From contig NZ_LMOJ01000002.1 in the NCBI RefSeq assembly GCF_001424165.1, positions 1-64,000 on the forward strand: DNA of 64,000 bases. The letters run 5' to 3'. A model generated the notes under the pieces. It was not told the DNA's origin and searched no databases. It worked only from the letters and a program-made list of their open reading frames with translations. A program made the translations under genes and the position numbers. This document shows, one piece after another, positions 16,239 through 25,509 of the stretch (position 1 is the first letter of the stretch; each line of letters begins with the position of its first letter). Source of the DNA: Massilia sp. Leaf139. GTDB lineage: Bacteria; Pseudomonadota; Gammaproteobacteria; Burkholderiales; Burkholderiaceae_D.

Positions 16239-18086
16239 ATGCGACGCTCTTCACCTAGTTCCCTCTCACCGCCTGACAGCAAAGACCGGCAGCGTACCGA
16301 CTGGGCAACCCTGAAAACCCTGTTCCCCTACCTGTGGGTCTACAAATGGCGCGTAATTGCCGCACTGGGCGCGCTGATCGGCGCCAAGATGGCCAACGTC
16401 GGCGTGCCGCTGGTGCTGAAAACATTGATCGACCAGCTTGCCATCGACCCGGCCCACCCGCAGGCGCTGCTGGTGCTGCCGCTGGGCGCGCTGGTGGCCT
16501 ACGGCCTGCTACGCCTGTCGACCACGGTGTTCACGGAACTGCGCGAGTTCCTGTTCGCGCGCGTCACCCAGCGCGCCGTGCGCACGATCGCCCTGAAAGT
16601 GTTCAGGCACCTGCATGCGCTGTCGCTGCGCTTTCACCTGAACCGCCAAACCGGTGGCATGACGCGCGATATCGAGCGCGGCACGCGCGGCGTGAATTCG
16701 CTGATCTCCTACTCGCTCTTCAACGTGCTGCCGACCCTGGTCGAGATCACGCTGGTGCTCGGCTACCTGGTGATCAACTACGACAAGTGGTTCTCGATCA
16801 TCACCGCGGTGGCGCTGGCCGCCTACATCACGTTTACGGTCGTCGTCACCGAATGGCGCACCCACTTCCGGCGCACGATGAACGACCTCGATTCGAAAGC
16901 CAACACCAAGGCCATCGACTCGCTGATCAACTACGAGACGGTGAAATACTTCGGCAACGAGGACTACGAAGCCAAGCGCTACGACCAGGGTCTGCAAAGC
17001 TACGAGAACGCGGCGGTGCGCTCGCAGACCTCGCTGTCGGTGCTGAACACCGGCCAGTCGCTGATCATCGCGACCGCCGTGACGCTGATCCTGTGGCGCG
17101 CCACCGAAGGCGTCATCGCCGGCACCATGACCCTGGGCGACCTGGTGCTGGTGAACTCGTTCATGATCCAGCTGTACATCCCGCTGAACTTCCTGGGCGT
17201 GATCTACCGCGAAATCAAGCAGGCGCTGGCCGACATGGAACGTTTGTTCGGCCTGCTCGACCAGAACCGCGAAGTGGCGGATTCGAAGGACGCGCAGCCG
17301 CTGGCCACCCGAGGCGCCAGCGTCGCCTTCTCGCATGTCGAGTTCAGCTACGAGGCGAAGCGCCAGATCCTGTTCGACGTCGATTTCACCATCCCGGCCG
17401 GCACCACCACCGCCGTGGTGGGCCACAGCGGTTCCGGTAAATCGACCCTGTCGCGGCTGCTGTTCCGCTTCTACGACGTGAACAAGGGGTCGATCAGCAT
17501 CGACGGCCAGGACATCCGCAGCGTCACCCAAGCCTCGCTGCGATCGGCGATCGGCATCGTGCCGCAGGATACGGTGCTGTTCAACGACACCATCGAATAC
17601 AACATCGCCTATGGCCGGCCCGGCGCGAGCAAGGACGACATCGTCGCCGCCGCGCGCGCCGCCTCGATCCACGACTTCATCGAGAGCCTGCCGGACGGGT
17701 ACGGAACGATGGTGGGCGAGCGCGGTTTGAAATTATCGGGCGGGGAGAAGCAGCGCGTGGCGATCGCCCGCACCCTGCTGAAGAATCCGGCGATCCTGAT
17801 TTTCGACGAGGCCACCTCCGCGCTCGATTCGAAGTCGGAACAGGCAATCCAGGCGCAGTTGAAGGAGATCGCCCGGAATCGCACCACACTGGTGATCGCG
17901 CACCGCCTGTCGACCATCGCCGACGCACAGCAGATCATCGTGCTCGACCACGGCAGGATCGTCGAGCGCGGTACGCACGGCAGCTTGTTGGCGGCGCAGG
18001 GTTTATATGCGCAGATGTGGGAACGGCAGCAGGCGCGGCCGGATGAGGAATTGGCGAGTCCGCCGCTGGAGTTGCAGGGGGAGTGA
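16239..18086 (+). CDS. ABC exporter, Atm1/ABCB7 type (fused permease and ATPase)
   Basis: A 615-residue half-transporter: a six-helix type-I exporter domain followed by a nucleotide-binding domain. Walker A (GHSGSGKST) lies at about residues 395-403, the ABC signature LSGGEKQR at about 499, Walker B ILIFDEATSALD soon after, and the switch histidine in VIAHRLST. The segment LNRQTGGMTRDIERGTRG in the third/fourth helix region is characteristic of the Atm1/HMT1 branch that exports glutathione or glutathione-persulfide/metal conjugates, which supports the subgroup. It would act as a homodimer in the inner membrane. Start chosen at MRRSSPSSLS; an ATG 51 bases upstream is possible but would overlap the divergent promoter region. 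Confidence 0.92.
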   Translation: MRRSSPSSLSPPDSKDRQRTDWATLKTLFPYLWVYKWRVIAALGALIGAKMANVGVPLVLKTLIDQLAIDPAHPQALLVLPLGALVAYGLLRLSTTVFTELREFLFARVTQRAVRTIALKVFRHLHALSLRFHLNRQTGGMTRDIERGTRGVNSLISYSLFNVLPTLVEITLVLGYLVINYDKWFSIITAVALAAYITFTVVVTEWRTHFRRTMNDLDSKANTKAIDSLINYETVKYFGNEDYEAKRYDQGLQSYENAAVRSQTSLSVLNTGQSLIIATAVTLILWRATEGVIAGTMTLGDLVLVNSFMIQLYIPLNFLGVIYREIKQALADMERLFGLLDQNREVADSKDAQPLATRGASVAFSHVEFSYEAKRQILFDVDFTIPAGTTTAVVGHSGSGKSTLSRLLFRFYDVNKGSISIDGQDIRSVTQASLRSAIGIVPQDTVLFNDTIEYNIAYGRPGASKDDIVAAARAASIHDFIESLPDGYGTMVGERGLKLSGGEKQRVAIARTLLKNPAILIFDEATSALDSKSEQAIQAQLKEIARNRTTLVIAHRLSTIADAQQIIVLDHGRIVERGTHGSLLAAQGLYAQMWERQQARPDEELASPPLELQGE

Positions 18087-18088
18087 AG

Positions 18089-18207
18089 CGGGAATCCGCG
18101 TGGGCACGGAGCGCCCGGTAAGGCCGTGGGCGAGGCCATTGGCCACGCCCACCCCTACGAATCGTTAACGTGTCCCGTAGGGTGGGCGCCCCGTGCCCAC
18201 GTGGGAT
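18089..18207. repeat. Dispersed palindromic repeat, copy 3 (paired units with nested hairpin)
   Basis: The left unit contains GCGTGGGCACGGAGCGCCC, the right unit CGTAGGGTGGGCGCCCCGTG then CCCACG, largely complementary to the left. Between them is a nested hairpin GTGGGCGAGGCCATTGGCC-ACGCCCAC followed by CCCTACG. The GAGGCCATTGGCC core is shared with copy 2 while the flanking stem bases differ. It fills the space between the convergent ABC and asparaginase genes. Confidence 0.85.
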
Positions 18208-18250
18208 TCAAAGCGCCGCTAGCATCCCACGCCACAACGCCCTGCACGCA

Positions 18251-19330
18251 TCAATACGTCGAAAACATCTTCTGAATATCCCGCGTATTGGTCGTCTTGG
18301 TCAGCGCCAGCATCAGCAGGATACGCGCCTTCTGCGGCGACAGATTATCCCCCGCCACGAAGTCCAGCTCGTCGTCGTTCGCCTCGCCATTCCGCGCCAC
18401 GATGCCCTGGCCGACCCTGCTTGACCTCACGATCAGCACGCCCTTCTTACGCGCGGCGGAGAGCGCCGGACGCACCTTGGCCGGCAGCGAGCCGTTGCCG
18501 ACACCCGCGTGGATCAAGCCCTTGGCACCCGATGCCACCAGCGCCTCGACCGCGACCGGCCCCACGTTCGCATGCGCGTACGCGATCTCCACTTGCGGCA
18601 GGGTCGACAGGTTCATCACGTCGAACTCCGTCTCCACCGTATGCTTGCGCGTCGCCGTGCGATAGAAATACGGCTTGCCGCCCTGGATGTAGCCCAGCAT
18701 GCCCAGTTCCGACGCCTTGAAGGTGTCGGTGGTCGTCGTGTTCGACTTGGTGACATCGCGCGCGCCGTTGATCTGGTCGTTCATCGCGACCAGCACGCCG
18801 CGGCCGATGGCCTCCTGCGAACCGGCCAGCATCACCGCGTTGTACAGGTTGATCGGGCCGTCCGCCGACAATGCCGTCGACGGACGCATCGAGCCGACCA
18901 CCACCACCGGCTTCCTGCTCTTGACGACCAGGTTCAAGAAATATGCCGTCTCTTCCAGCGTGTCGGTGCCGTGGGTGATGACGATGCCGTCGACGGTCGG
19001 CTGCGCCAGCAGGGTGTTGACGCGCTTGGCGAGAAGCAGCCAGTGCTCGTTGCCCATGTTCTCGCTGGCGATCTGGAACACCTGCTCGCCGCTGACGTTG
19101 GCGATCTTCGTCATTTCGGGCACGGCCTGGATCAGCGTCTGGATGCCGACCGTGGCCGCCGTGTAGCCGACCGTGGTGGTGCTGGTGGCGCCGGTGCCGG
19201 CGATCGTGCCGCCGGTGGCGAGGATGGTCACGTTCGGCAGTGTCGACGTCTGGGCCTGCGCTGCCAGCGAGAGGCAGAACAGGAACCCGAACAGCGCAGC
19301 AGCCGAGCGGGCGGTTTTCTGGAACAGCAT
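18251..19330 (-). CDS. ansB: Type II (periplasmic) L-asparaginase
   Basis: A 359-residue enzyme converting asparagine to aspartate and ammonia. Start chosen at MLFQKTARSA, which has AAGGAG eight bases upstream and a signal peptide cut after AAQAQ (about residue 27). The two catalytic threonines lie in ILATGGTIAGTG (T42) and THGTDTLEETAYFL, with the lysine in the MRPSTALSADGPINLYNA neighbourhood typical of type II enzymes. It is exported, so asparagine would be split outside the cytoplasm and aspartate taken up, which fits the dicarboxylate/amino-acid symporter gene two genes upstream. It follows an amidohydrolase gene with 32 bases between them, so cotranscription is likely. Confidence 0.95.
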   Translation of the reverse strand: MLFQKTARSAAALFGFLFCLSLAAQAQTSTLPNVTILATGGTIAGTGATSTTTVGYTAATVGIQTLIQAVPEMTKIANVSGEQVFQIASENMGNEHWLLLAKRVNTLLAQPTVDGIVITHGTDTLEETAYFLNLVVKSRKPVVVVGSMRPSTALSADGPINLYNAVMLAGSQEAIGRGVLVAMNDQINGARDVTKSNTTTTDTFKASELGMLGYIQGGKPYFYRTATRKHTVETEFDVMNLSTLPQVEIAYAHANVGPVAVEALVASGAKGLIHAGVGNGSLPAKVRPALSAARKKGVLIVRSSRVGQGIVARNGEANDDELDFVAGDNLSPQKARILLMLALTKTTNTRDIQKMFSTY

Positions 19331-19362
19331 GGACTTCTCCTTCAACTAAAAACTAGGGCGCC

Positions 19363-20646
19363 TTACAGCTTCTTGTAGACGACGCCGTCCTTCATTACAA
19401 ACTTGACTTGTTCGAGCAACTTGACGTCGCGCAGCGGGTCGCCCTCGACCGCGACGATGTCGGCCGCGAAGCCCGGCGCGACCATGCCCAGGCGCTGCGG
19501 CTGGTCGAGCAGCGCGGCGGCGTTGACGGTCGCGGCGCGGATCGCATCGATCGGGCTCATGCCCGCTTCGACCATGTAGCCGAACTCCTTGGCGTTCTCG
19601 CCGTGCGGGAACACGCCGGCGTCGGTGCCGAAGGCGATCTTCACGCCGGCCTTGTGCGCGCGCGCGAAGGTCGCCTGCAGCTGCGGGCCGATGGCGGCGG
19701 CCTTCGGACGCACGAGGGCCGAGTAGTACGATGGATCCTTGGCCTTGTCGGCGACGTAGCGGCCGGCCGAAATGGTCGGCACGTACCAGTGGCCGGTCTT
19801 CTTGAACAGGGCCACGGTCTCGTCGTCCATCAGGGTACCGTGCTCGATCGAGTCGACGCCGGCGCGCAGCGCGCGCTTCATGCCTTCGGCGCCGTGCGCG
19901 TGCGCGGCCACGCGGAAGCCATAGTCCTTGGCGGTGCTGACGATGGCGCGCAGTTCGTCCTCGGTGTACTGCGAGTTCTGGCCGTTCGGCGCCTGGCTCA
20001 GCACGCCGCCGGTGGCGGTGATCTTGATCAGGTCGGCGCCTTCCTTGTAGCGGGCGCGCACGGCTTGCCTGCCGCCTTCGGGACTGTCGATCACGCCTTC
20101 GCTCGGGCCCGGCGTGCCGATGGCTTCGCCCAGGAAGTGCGACAGGTTGTTGGTCGGGTCGGCATGGCCGCCGGTGGTGGCGATCGATTTACCGGCCGTG
20201 AACATGCGCGGGCCGGGAATGGCGCCCGCCGCGATCGCGCGTTTCAAGGACACGTTCAGCGCCTGCTCGGCGCCCAGGTCGCGCACCGTGGTAAAACCCG
20301 CCATCAGGGTGCGCTCGGCATACTTGACCGAACGGTAGGCCAGGTCGGCCGGGTCGGCGGTGAGGCGGTCGCGGTAGGCCTCGACGGCCGGCGCGGTCTC
20401 GCCGGTCAGGTGCACGTGCATGTCGATCAGGCCGGGCAGGCAGGATTGCTTCGACAGGTCGATGTGGCCGGCCCCAGGCGTCGTGGGGCCGATCGACTTG
20501 ATGGTGCCGTCTTCGATCACGATGCTGACGCGCTCGCGCCAGGTGCCGCTTTTCACGTCGAGCAGGCGGCCGCAATCGACGGTCTGGGTAGCGGCGTGGG
20601 CGCCGTTCAGTGCAAGCAGCATTCCTGCCGCGACGAGCTGTTTCAT
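19363..20646 (-). CDS. Exported metal-dependent amidohydrolase (prolidase/imidazolonepropionase-like)
   Basis: A 427-residue amidohydrolase-superfamily protein with an N-terminal signal peptide ([19 protein letters not shown]). Metal ligands are seen in GLIDMHVHL (HxH near residues 77-79), a lysine in [12 protein letters not shown] (about 210, possible carbamylated bridge), histidines in RVAAHAHG and SIEHGTLM, and the aspartate in [11 protein letters not shown]. Closest in pattern to exported Xaa-Pro dipeptidase-like hydrolases; the scissile substrate is unknown, though a dipeptide or N-acyl amino acid is plausible. GGAGACAAGAAG precedes the start. It lies just after a leftward terminator and before asparaginase, so these two probably form their own unit. 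Confidence 0.87.
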   Translation of the reverse strand: MKQLVAAGMLLALNGAHAATQTVDCGRLLDVKSGTWRERVSIVIEDGTIKSIGPTTPGAGHIDLSKQSCLPGLIDMHVHLTGETAPAVEAYRDRLTADPADLAYRSVKYAERTLMAGFTTVRDLGAEQALNVSLKRAIAAGAIPGPRMFTAGKSIATTGGHADPTNNLSHFLGEAIGTPGPSEGVIDSPEGGRQAVRARYKEGADLIKITATGGVLSQAPNGQNSQYTEDELRAIVSTAKDYGFRVAAHAHGAEGMKRALRAGVDSIEHGTLMDDETVALFKKTGHWYVPTISAGRYVADKAKDPSYYSALVRPKAAAIGPQLQATFARAHKAGVKIAFGTDAGVFPHGENAKEFGYMVEAGMSPIDAIRAATVNAAALLDQPQRLGMVAPGFAADIVAVEGDPLRDVKLLEQVKFVMKDGVVYKKL

Positions 20647-20670
20647 CTTCTTGTCTCCATGCTTGTTTAT

Positions 20671-20699
20671 AAAAAAAGGCCTCCCATCGCTGGAAGGCC
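20671..20699 (-). terminator. Leftward intrinsic terminator after the symporter gene
   Basis: Read leftward: GGCCTTCC, a six-base loop, GGGAGGCC (one G-U pair), then seven T residues. It ends the symporter transcript and separates it from the amidohydrolase-asparaginase unit, which therefore needs a promoter in or just after these bases. Confidence 0.85.
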
Positions 20700-20719
20700 C
20701 CGTGTGTCCTTGTTGCTGA

Positions 20720-21988
20720 TTAGCGCAGCGGCGAAGTCGCGACGTCCTTGTGCGGCACCGGCTCCTCGAGGTCGCCCTCCCATTTCGCGACGACGGCGGT
20801 GGCGATGCCGTTGCCGATCACGTTGGTGGCCGAACGCGCCATGTCGAGGAAGTGGTCGATGCCCAGCAGGAGCAGCAGGCCCGCTTCCGGGATGTTGAAC
20901 TGGGCCAGCGTGGCGGCGATCACGACCAGCGAAGCGCGCGGCACGCCGGCCATGCCCTTCGAGGTCAGCATCAGCACCAGCATCATCATGATCTGGGTCG
21001 ACATCGGCAGGTCGATGCCGTAGGCCTGGGCGATGAAGACGGCGGCGAAGGTGCAGTACATCATCGAGCCGTCGAGGTTGAACGAGTAACCGATCGGCAG
21101 GACGAAGGCGGCCAGGCGGTTCTTGACGCCGAATTTCTCGAGGCCTTCCAGGGTTTTCGGGAAGGCCGCTTCCGACGAAGCGGTCGAGAAGGCCAGCAGG
21201 GTCGGTTCCTTCAGCAGGCCGATCAGGCGCAGCACGCGCGGGCCGAGGAAGGCCATGCCGATGCCGATCAGGATCACCCACAGCAGCACGATGCCGAGGT
21301 AGAACTCGGCCATGAAGATGCCGTAGGTTTGCAGCACGCCCAAGCCGCTCTTGGCGACGATGCCGGCCACCGCCGCGAACACCGCGATCGGCGCGAAGTT
21401 CATCACGTAGCCGGTCACTTTCAGCATGACGTGGGCGACGCCGTCGATGGCGTCGATCATCGGCGTGGCGCGCGCGCCGACCGCGGCGGCGGCGGTGCCG
21501 AAGAACAGCGAGAACACGACGATCTGCAGGATCTCGTTCTTGGCCATGCCGTCGGCGATCGAGGACGGCACCAGGTGGGTGATGAATTCCTTCAGGGTCA
21601 GGCCGGTGGTGGTGATGCCCGACGAGGTGCCGACCGGCGGCAGGTTGCCGGCCAGGGCCATCGCGTCGCCCGGACGGAACAGGTTCACCAGGATCAGGCC
21701 CAGCGACAGCGAGATGACGGAGGCGATCACGAACCAGCCCAGCGCCTTGACGCCGATGCGGCCCACTTCCTTGGCGTCGCCCATGCGCGCGATGCCGACC
21801 ACCAGGGTCGCGAAGACCAGCGGTGCGATGATCATCTTGATCAGGCGGAGGAAGAGCGTCGTCACCAGCGACATCGTGTCGGCGAAGCCGGCGGGATTCG
21901 CGGCGTTCACGTTGACGAAGTAGCCGACGACGATCCCCAGCGCGAGGCCGATCAGGATATAAGTGGTGAGACGGTTTCGATTGTTCAT
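20720..21988 (-). CDS. Dicarboxylate/amino acid:cation symporter (DAACS family)
   Basis: A 422-residue inner-membrane transporter of the GltP/DctA family, which imports glutamate, aspartate or C4-dicarboxylates with protons or sodium. Signature segments are present: the serine-rich hairpin loop [27 protein letters not shown] in helix 7, the tip [17 protein letters not shown] and the helix-8 sequence [21 protein letters not shown] with substrate-contacting Asp, Arg and Asn residues. Eight helices and two re-entrant loops fit the length. AGGAAG precedes the start. Beside an exported asparaginase it most likely imports aspartate/glutamate, but DctA-type specificity cannot be excluded. Confidence 0.93.
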   Translation of the reverse strand: MNNRNRLTTYILIGLALGIVVGYFVNVNAANPAGFADTMSLVTTLFLRLIKMIIAPLVFATLVVGIARMGDAKEVGRIGVKALGWFVIASVISLSLGLILVNLFRPGDAMALAGNLPPVGTSSGITTTGLTLKEFITHLVPSSIADGMAKNEILQIVVFSLFFGTAAAAVGARATPMIDAIDGVAHVMLKVTGYVMNFAPIAVFAAVAGIVAKSGLGVLQTYGIFMAEFYLGIVLLWVILIGIGMAFLGPRVLRLIGLLKEPTLLAFSTASSEAAFPKTLEGLEKFGVKNRLAAFVLPIGYSFNLDGSMMYCTFAAVFIAQAYGIDLPMSTQIMMMLVLMLTSKGMAGVPRASLVVIAATLAQFNIPEAGLLLLLGIDHFLDMARSATNVIGNGIATAVVAKWEGDLEEPVPHKDVATSPLR

Positions 21989-22186
21989 GGACTGCTTCCT
22001 GTAGTCGGCCTGCGCGTTCGGCCTGGCCTGCCCGGATTCGTGGTCGTGGGCAGCCTGGCTGGATAATAAGGGTGGTTCTGCGTGCGAACGAGGGATCGTT
22101 CTGAGTATCTTGGCAAGTTCCGCAGTATCCTAGGGGCTGTTAGTGCTGTCAAGCACGGTCAAAGGTGTGGCAGGAATGATAAAAAA

Positions 22187-22912
22187 ATGATTGAAATCGA
22201 CAAGGTCAGCAAATGGTACGGCGACTTCCAGGTGCTCGCCGATTGCAGCACCCGGGTGGCCCGCGGCGACGTGGTGGTGGTGTGCGGCCCGTCCGGTTCC
22301 GGCAAGTCGACGCTGATCAAGACCGTCAACGGCCTGGAGCCGGTGCAGGCGGGCGCGATCCGCGTCGACGGCGTGCTGGTCACCGACCGCAAGACCGATC
22401 TGCCCAAGCTGCGCGCGAAGATCGGCATGGTGTTCCAGAACTTCGAACTGTTCCCGCACCTGTCGGTCACGGAAAACCTGACGCTGGCGCAGGTGCGCGT
22501 GCTCGGGCGCGCGAAGGGCGAGGCGATCGAGCGCGGCCTGCGCTATCTGGATCGGGTCGGCCTGCTGGCGCACAAGGACAAGTTCCCGGCCCAGCTCTCC
22601 GGCGGCCAGCAGCAGCGCGTGGCGATCGCGCGCGCGCTGGCCATGGATCCGGTGGCGATGTTGTTCGACGAGCCGACTTCCGCCCTCGATCCGGAAATGA
22701 TCGGCGAAGTGCTGGAGGTGATGGTGACACTGGCCCAGGACGGCATGACGATGATGGTCGTTACCCACGAAATGGGTTTTGCGCGCAAGGTGGCCGACCG
22801 CATCGTCTTCATGGACCACGGCCGCATCGTCGAGGACAGCCCGAAGGACGCCTTCTTCAGCGCCCCTCGCTCGGAGCGGGCGCGCGAGTTCCTGGCCAAG
22901 ATCATCCATTAA
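22187..22912 (+). CDS. Polar amino acid ABC transporter ATP-binding protein (GlnQ/GltL type)
   Basis: A 241-residue ABC ATPase. Walker A GPSGSGKST is at residues 34-42, the Q-loop follows in FQNFELFPHLSV, the signature LSGGQQQR near 137 and Walker B MLFDEPTSALD near 158, with THEMGFARKVADRI typical of the polar amino acid (PAAT) subfamily. It would energise uptake of glutamate, glutamine, aspartate or similar. No permease or binding-protein gene is on either side, so its membrane partners must be encoded elsewhere. It is divergent from the symporter gene. Start chosen at MIEIDKVSKW with AGGAA upstream. Confidence 0.9.
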   Translation: MIEIDKVSKWYGDFQVLADCSTRVARGDVVVVCGPSGSGKSTLIKTVNGLEPVQAGAIRVDGVLVTDRKTDLPKLRAKIGMVFQNFELFPHLSVTENLTLAQVRVLGRAKGEAIERGLRYLDRVGLLAHKDKFPAQLSGGQQQRVAIARALAMDPVAMLFDEPTSALDPEMIGEVLEVMVTLAQDGMTMMVVTHEMGFARKVADRIVFMDHGRIVEDSPKDAFFSAPRSERAREFLAKIIH

Positions 22913-23029
22913 GGGCCGGGCGCCTGGCGTATTGCCATCCTGATCATGGGTTGTCGCCGGCGACGGCGGGCGCGGCGCGCCATTCCCTATACAGGTAAAA
23001 TGACGCCGTCCCGCAATCCGAGAGCCGCC

Positions 23030-24079
23030 ATGTCCACCATCGAGATCCCGCAATCCATCACCATCACCCGTCCAGACGACTGGCACCTGCACCTGCGCGA
23101 CGGCGCGGCGCTGGCCAGCGTGCTGCCGCATACGGCGCGCCAGTTCGCGCGTGCGATCGTGATGCCGAACCTGAAGCCGCCAGTCACGACGACCGCTGCC
23201 GCCGCGGCCTACCGCGAGCGCATCCTGGCAGCGCTGCCGGAGGGGATGCAGTTCGAGCCGCTGATGACGCTTTATCTGACTAACAACACCGATCCGGATG
23301 AGATCCGGCGCGCGATGGACAGCGGTTTCATCCACGCGGTCAAGCTCTACCCGGCCGGCGCCACCACCAATTCGGATGCCGGCGTGACCGACCTGCGCAA
23401 CTGCTACAAGGTGCTGGAAGTGATGCAGGAAGTGGGCATGCCGCTGCTGGTGCACGGCGAAGTGACCGACCACGACATCGACCTGTTCGACCGCGAAGCC
23501 GTCTTCATCGAACGCGTGATGCGCCCGCTGCGCCGCGACCTGCCGGCCCTGTCCATCGTCTTCGAACACATCACGACGAAAGATGCGGCCCAGTACGTGG
23601 CCGAGGCCGAAGGCCCGATCGCCGCGACGATCACCGCGCACCACCTGCTCTACAACCGCAACGAGATTTTCAAAGGCGGGATCCGGCCGCACTATTACTG
23701 CCTGCCGGTGCTGAAACGCGAAGAACACCGCTTGGCGCTGGTGACGGCCGCCACCAGCGGCGACGAGCGCTTCTTCCTCGGCACCGACTCGGCCCCGCAC
23801 GCGGTCGGCGCGAAAGAGTCGAGCTGCGGCTGCGCCGGCTGCTACACGGCGCTGCACGCGATGGAGCTGTACACGCAAGCCTTCGCCGACGCCGGCGCGC
23901 TCGATAAACTGGAAGCCTTCGCCAGCTTCAACGGCCCCGCCTTCTACGGCATGCCGAGGAACGAAGGCACGGTCACCCTGACGCGCGAATCGTGGACGCT
24001 GCCGGCCACCGTGCCGATGGGAGAGCACCAGCTGGTGCCGCTCAATGCGGGCGAGCGCATCGACTGGAAGATGGTCTAA
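23030..24079 (+). CDS. pyrC: Dihydroorotase
   Basis: A 349-residue type II dihydroorotase (Escherichia coli PyrC is 348), which cyclises N-carbamoyl-L-aspartate in pyrimidine synthesis. The binuclear zinc site is visible: H19 and H21 in [10 protein letters not shown], the carbamylated lysine K105 in [15 protein letters not shown], histidines in LLVHGEVTD and [11 protein letters not shown], and the aspartate in FLGTDSAPH. Start chosen at the ATG of [10 protein letters not shown] to match family length; an ATG ten codons upstream also has an AGGT sequence. A TAAAAT hexamer about 30 bases upstream could be the -10. The stop codon directly abuts the GTG start of the next gene. Confidence 0.96.
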   Translation: MSTIEIPQSITITRPDDWHLHLRDGAALASVLPHTARQFARAIVMPNLKPPVTTTAAAAAYRERILAALPEGMQFEPLMTLYLTNNTDPDEIRRAMDSGFIHAVKLYPAGATTNSDAGVTDLRNCYKVLEVMQEVGMPLLVHGEVTDHDIDLFDREAVFIERVMRPLRRDLPALSIVFEHITTKDAAQYVAEAEGPIAATITAHHLLYNRNEIFKGGIRPHYYCLPVLKREEHRLALVTAATSGDERFFLGTDSAPHAVGAKESSCGCAGCYTALHAMELYTQAFADAGALDKLEAFASFNGPAFYGMPRNEGTVTLTRESWTLPATVPMGEHQLVPLNAGERIDWKMV

Positions 24080-24916
24080 GTGGCGTCGGCGCAGTTGTCC
24101 GCGCAGTTGTCCGCGCAATTGTCCGACCTTGCGCTGATCGACTGGTCGCGGCCATGGTATGACGCCGTGCGCCCGGCCTTCGATGCCCTCGGGCTGGAGG
24201 ACGGGGAGTTCGCCGGCGCCTTCAACCGCCAGGCCGCGCTGCTGGCGCTGCGCAACCACCGCGGCCTGCCGCTCGCCTTTGTGCCGCAGGAGTCACTGCC
24301 CGAAGGGACGGCGTATGAAGCGTTCATCAGCGCCACCGGCAATGTCCCGACGCGCGACAACCTGCATGACTTCTTCAATGGCCTTGTGTGGCAGACCTTC
24401 CCGTCTATCAAGCGCGAACTGAACGCCCTGCAGGCGGCGCAGATCGAAGCGTCCGGCGGCAGCAAGGCGCGTGGCCCGGCGCGCGACGCCGCCACCATTT
24501 TCGATGAGAACGCGGCGCTGCTGGTGGTGCGCGCATCGAGCGAGGGGCGCGAACTGGTTGACGAACTGCGCGCCCACTGCTGGGAAGCCGCGCTGTTCGA
24601 AAAGCGCGCCATGTTCGGCCCTGATGCCGAGTTGTGGCTGTTCGGGCACGCGCTGATGGAAAAGCTCGTTGCGCCGCGCAAGGCGATCACGGCGCACGTG
24701 CGCATCGTGTTCGCCGCGGACGAGTACTTCGGGCTCGACGCCGCTGCCCGGCGGGCCTGGCTTGACGCCACGGTGGCACGGACGCTGCGCGACGAGGGCC
24801 TGGCGACCGCGGGCTTCACCCCGCTGCCGGTGCTCGGCGTGCCGGGCTGGTGGCCGGATCAGGATCGGGCCTTTTATCTGGACGCGAGCGTCTTCCGTCC
24901 GAAACGGGCCGCCTAG
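24080..24916 (+). CDS. DUF3025 domain protein
   Basis: A 278-residue protein of a family known only as DUF3025; the characteristic block TRDNLHDFFNGLVWQTFPSIKRELN lies near residues 90-115. No catalytic motif or membrane segment is evident, and the function is unknown. The start is GTG immediately after the pyrC stop with no gap, so translation is probably coupled to pyrC. The first residues are a repeated AQLS tetrad produced by a 12-base tandem repeat, so the true start could also be one of the in-frame TTG codons inside the repeat. The pyrC link suggests only cotranscription. Confidence 0.85.
   Translation: MASAQLSAQLSAQLSDLALIDWSRPWYDAVRPAFDALGLEDGEFAGAFNRQAALLALRNHRGLPLAFVPQESLPEGTAYEAFISATGNVPTRDNLHDFFNGLVWQTFPSIKRELNALQAAQIEASGGSKARGPARDAATIFDENAALLVVRASSEGRELVDELRAHCWEAALFEKRAMFGPDAELWLFGHALMEKLVAPRKAITAHVRIVFAADEYFGLDAAARRAWLDATVARTLRDEGLATAGFTPLPVLGVPGWWPDQDRAFYLDASVFRPKRAA
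24089..24124 (+). repeat. 12-base tandem repeat, three copies, at the start of the DUF3025 gene
   Basis: The unit GCGCAGTTGTCC occurs three times head to tail, the third with one change (AATT). Being a multiple of three, copy-number change would add or remove AQLS tetrads without shifting frame. It also repeats the TTG codon, so start sites could multiply. Confidence 0.9.
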
Positions 24917-25036
24917 CTGCGGTGAATCCGCAACGCGGCGTGGCGTTTACCTCGCGTCTGTATGTTGACATCCTATCATGGGGGCGAATACTCGGAGCCG
25001 CTGTTCCGATTCCCTTCGCCTTCCTGGAGCTTGACC

Positions 25037-25378
25037 ATGCACTTCCTTCGCGCCGCCGTCCTGGCCGCCTGCCTGCTGCCGTTCGCCGCCCACGCGGCGC
25101 CGGTTCCCGTCCCTGCCGACAAGATGGCCTATGTCGGCGACTGGCAGGGCAAGGACATGCGCATCCAGATGGCCAAGGACGGCAAGGTCAAGTACATGCG
25201 CAACCGCCCCGGCAAGCAGATGGATCTCAGCGTCGACCTGCAGGGTTTTAATGGCGATAACTTCGACGTCGGCGTCATGCTGGTGCGCTCGACCTTCGTC
25301 GTCAGCAAGCCGCCGCATCGCGTGGGCGACACGTGGAAGATGACGGTCGATGGGGTGGAGCTGACGAAAGTCGAGTGA
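25037..25378 (+). CDS. Small secreted protein of unknown function (113 aa)
   Basis: A 113-residue protein with a clear signal peptide (MHFLRAAVLAACLLPFAAHA, cut before APVPVP). The mature part is about 93 residues, basic and strand-rich in appearance (MRIQMAKDGKVKYMR, VDLQGFNGDNFDVGVML, TWKMTVDGVELTKVE), like a small beta domain. The VGDWQGKDMRIQM start recalls lipocalin-like small stress proteins, but no family is assigned. TGGAG precedes the ATG. It stands alone between the DUF3025 gene and a palindromic repeat. Confidence 0.78.
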   Translation: MHFLRAAVLAACLLPFAAHAAPVPVPADKMAYVGDWQGKDMRIQMAKDGKVKYMRNRPGKQMDLSVDLQGFNGDNFDVGVMLVRSTFVVSKPPHRVGDTWKMTVDGVELTKVE

Positions 25379-25394
25379 TGCCGCGTGCTTGACC

Positions 25395-25427
25395 CGTAGG
25401 GTGGGCGGGTGACCCGCCCACCCTACG
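25395..25427. repeat. Dispersed palindromic repeat, copy 4 (single perfect hairpin)
   Basis: CGTAGGGTGGGCGGGT, one central G, then the exact complement ACCCGCCCACCCTACG: a 33-base perfect palindrome. Here the family appears as one compact hairpin rather than two separated units. It lies 17 bases after a stop codon and could act as a terminator-like 3' structure, though no T-run follows. Confidence 0.85.
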
Positions 25428-25468
25428 AACCCATGCATGCGCCCCGGTTCGGCGACTGATGTATATTT

Positions 25469-25500
25469 GTTATCGTTAATCAACCAACACTGACGATAAC
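25469..25500. promoter_or_regulatory. Inverted repeat upstream of a secreted-protein gene
   Basis: GTTATCGT and its complement ACGATAAC are separated by 16 AT-rich bases, ending nine bases before the next ATG. It could be an operator, or a hairpin in the leader covering the ribosome-binding region. No regulator gene is adjacent. Confidence 0.35.
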
Positions 25501-25509
25501 GAACCGCCG

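Noticed and set aside
24089..24124. CRISPR-like short repeats
   Set aside because: Units are contiguous without spacers, only 12 bases, and lie within a coding frame.
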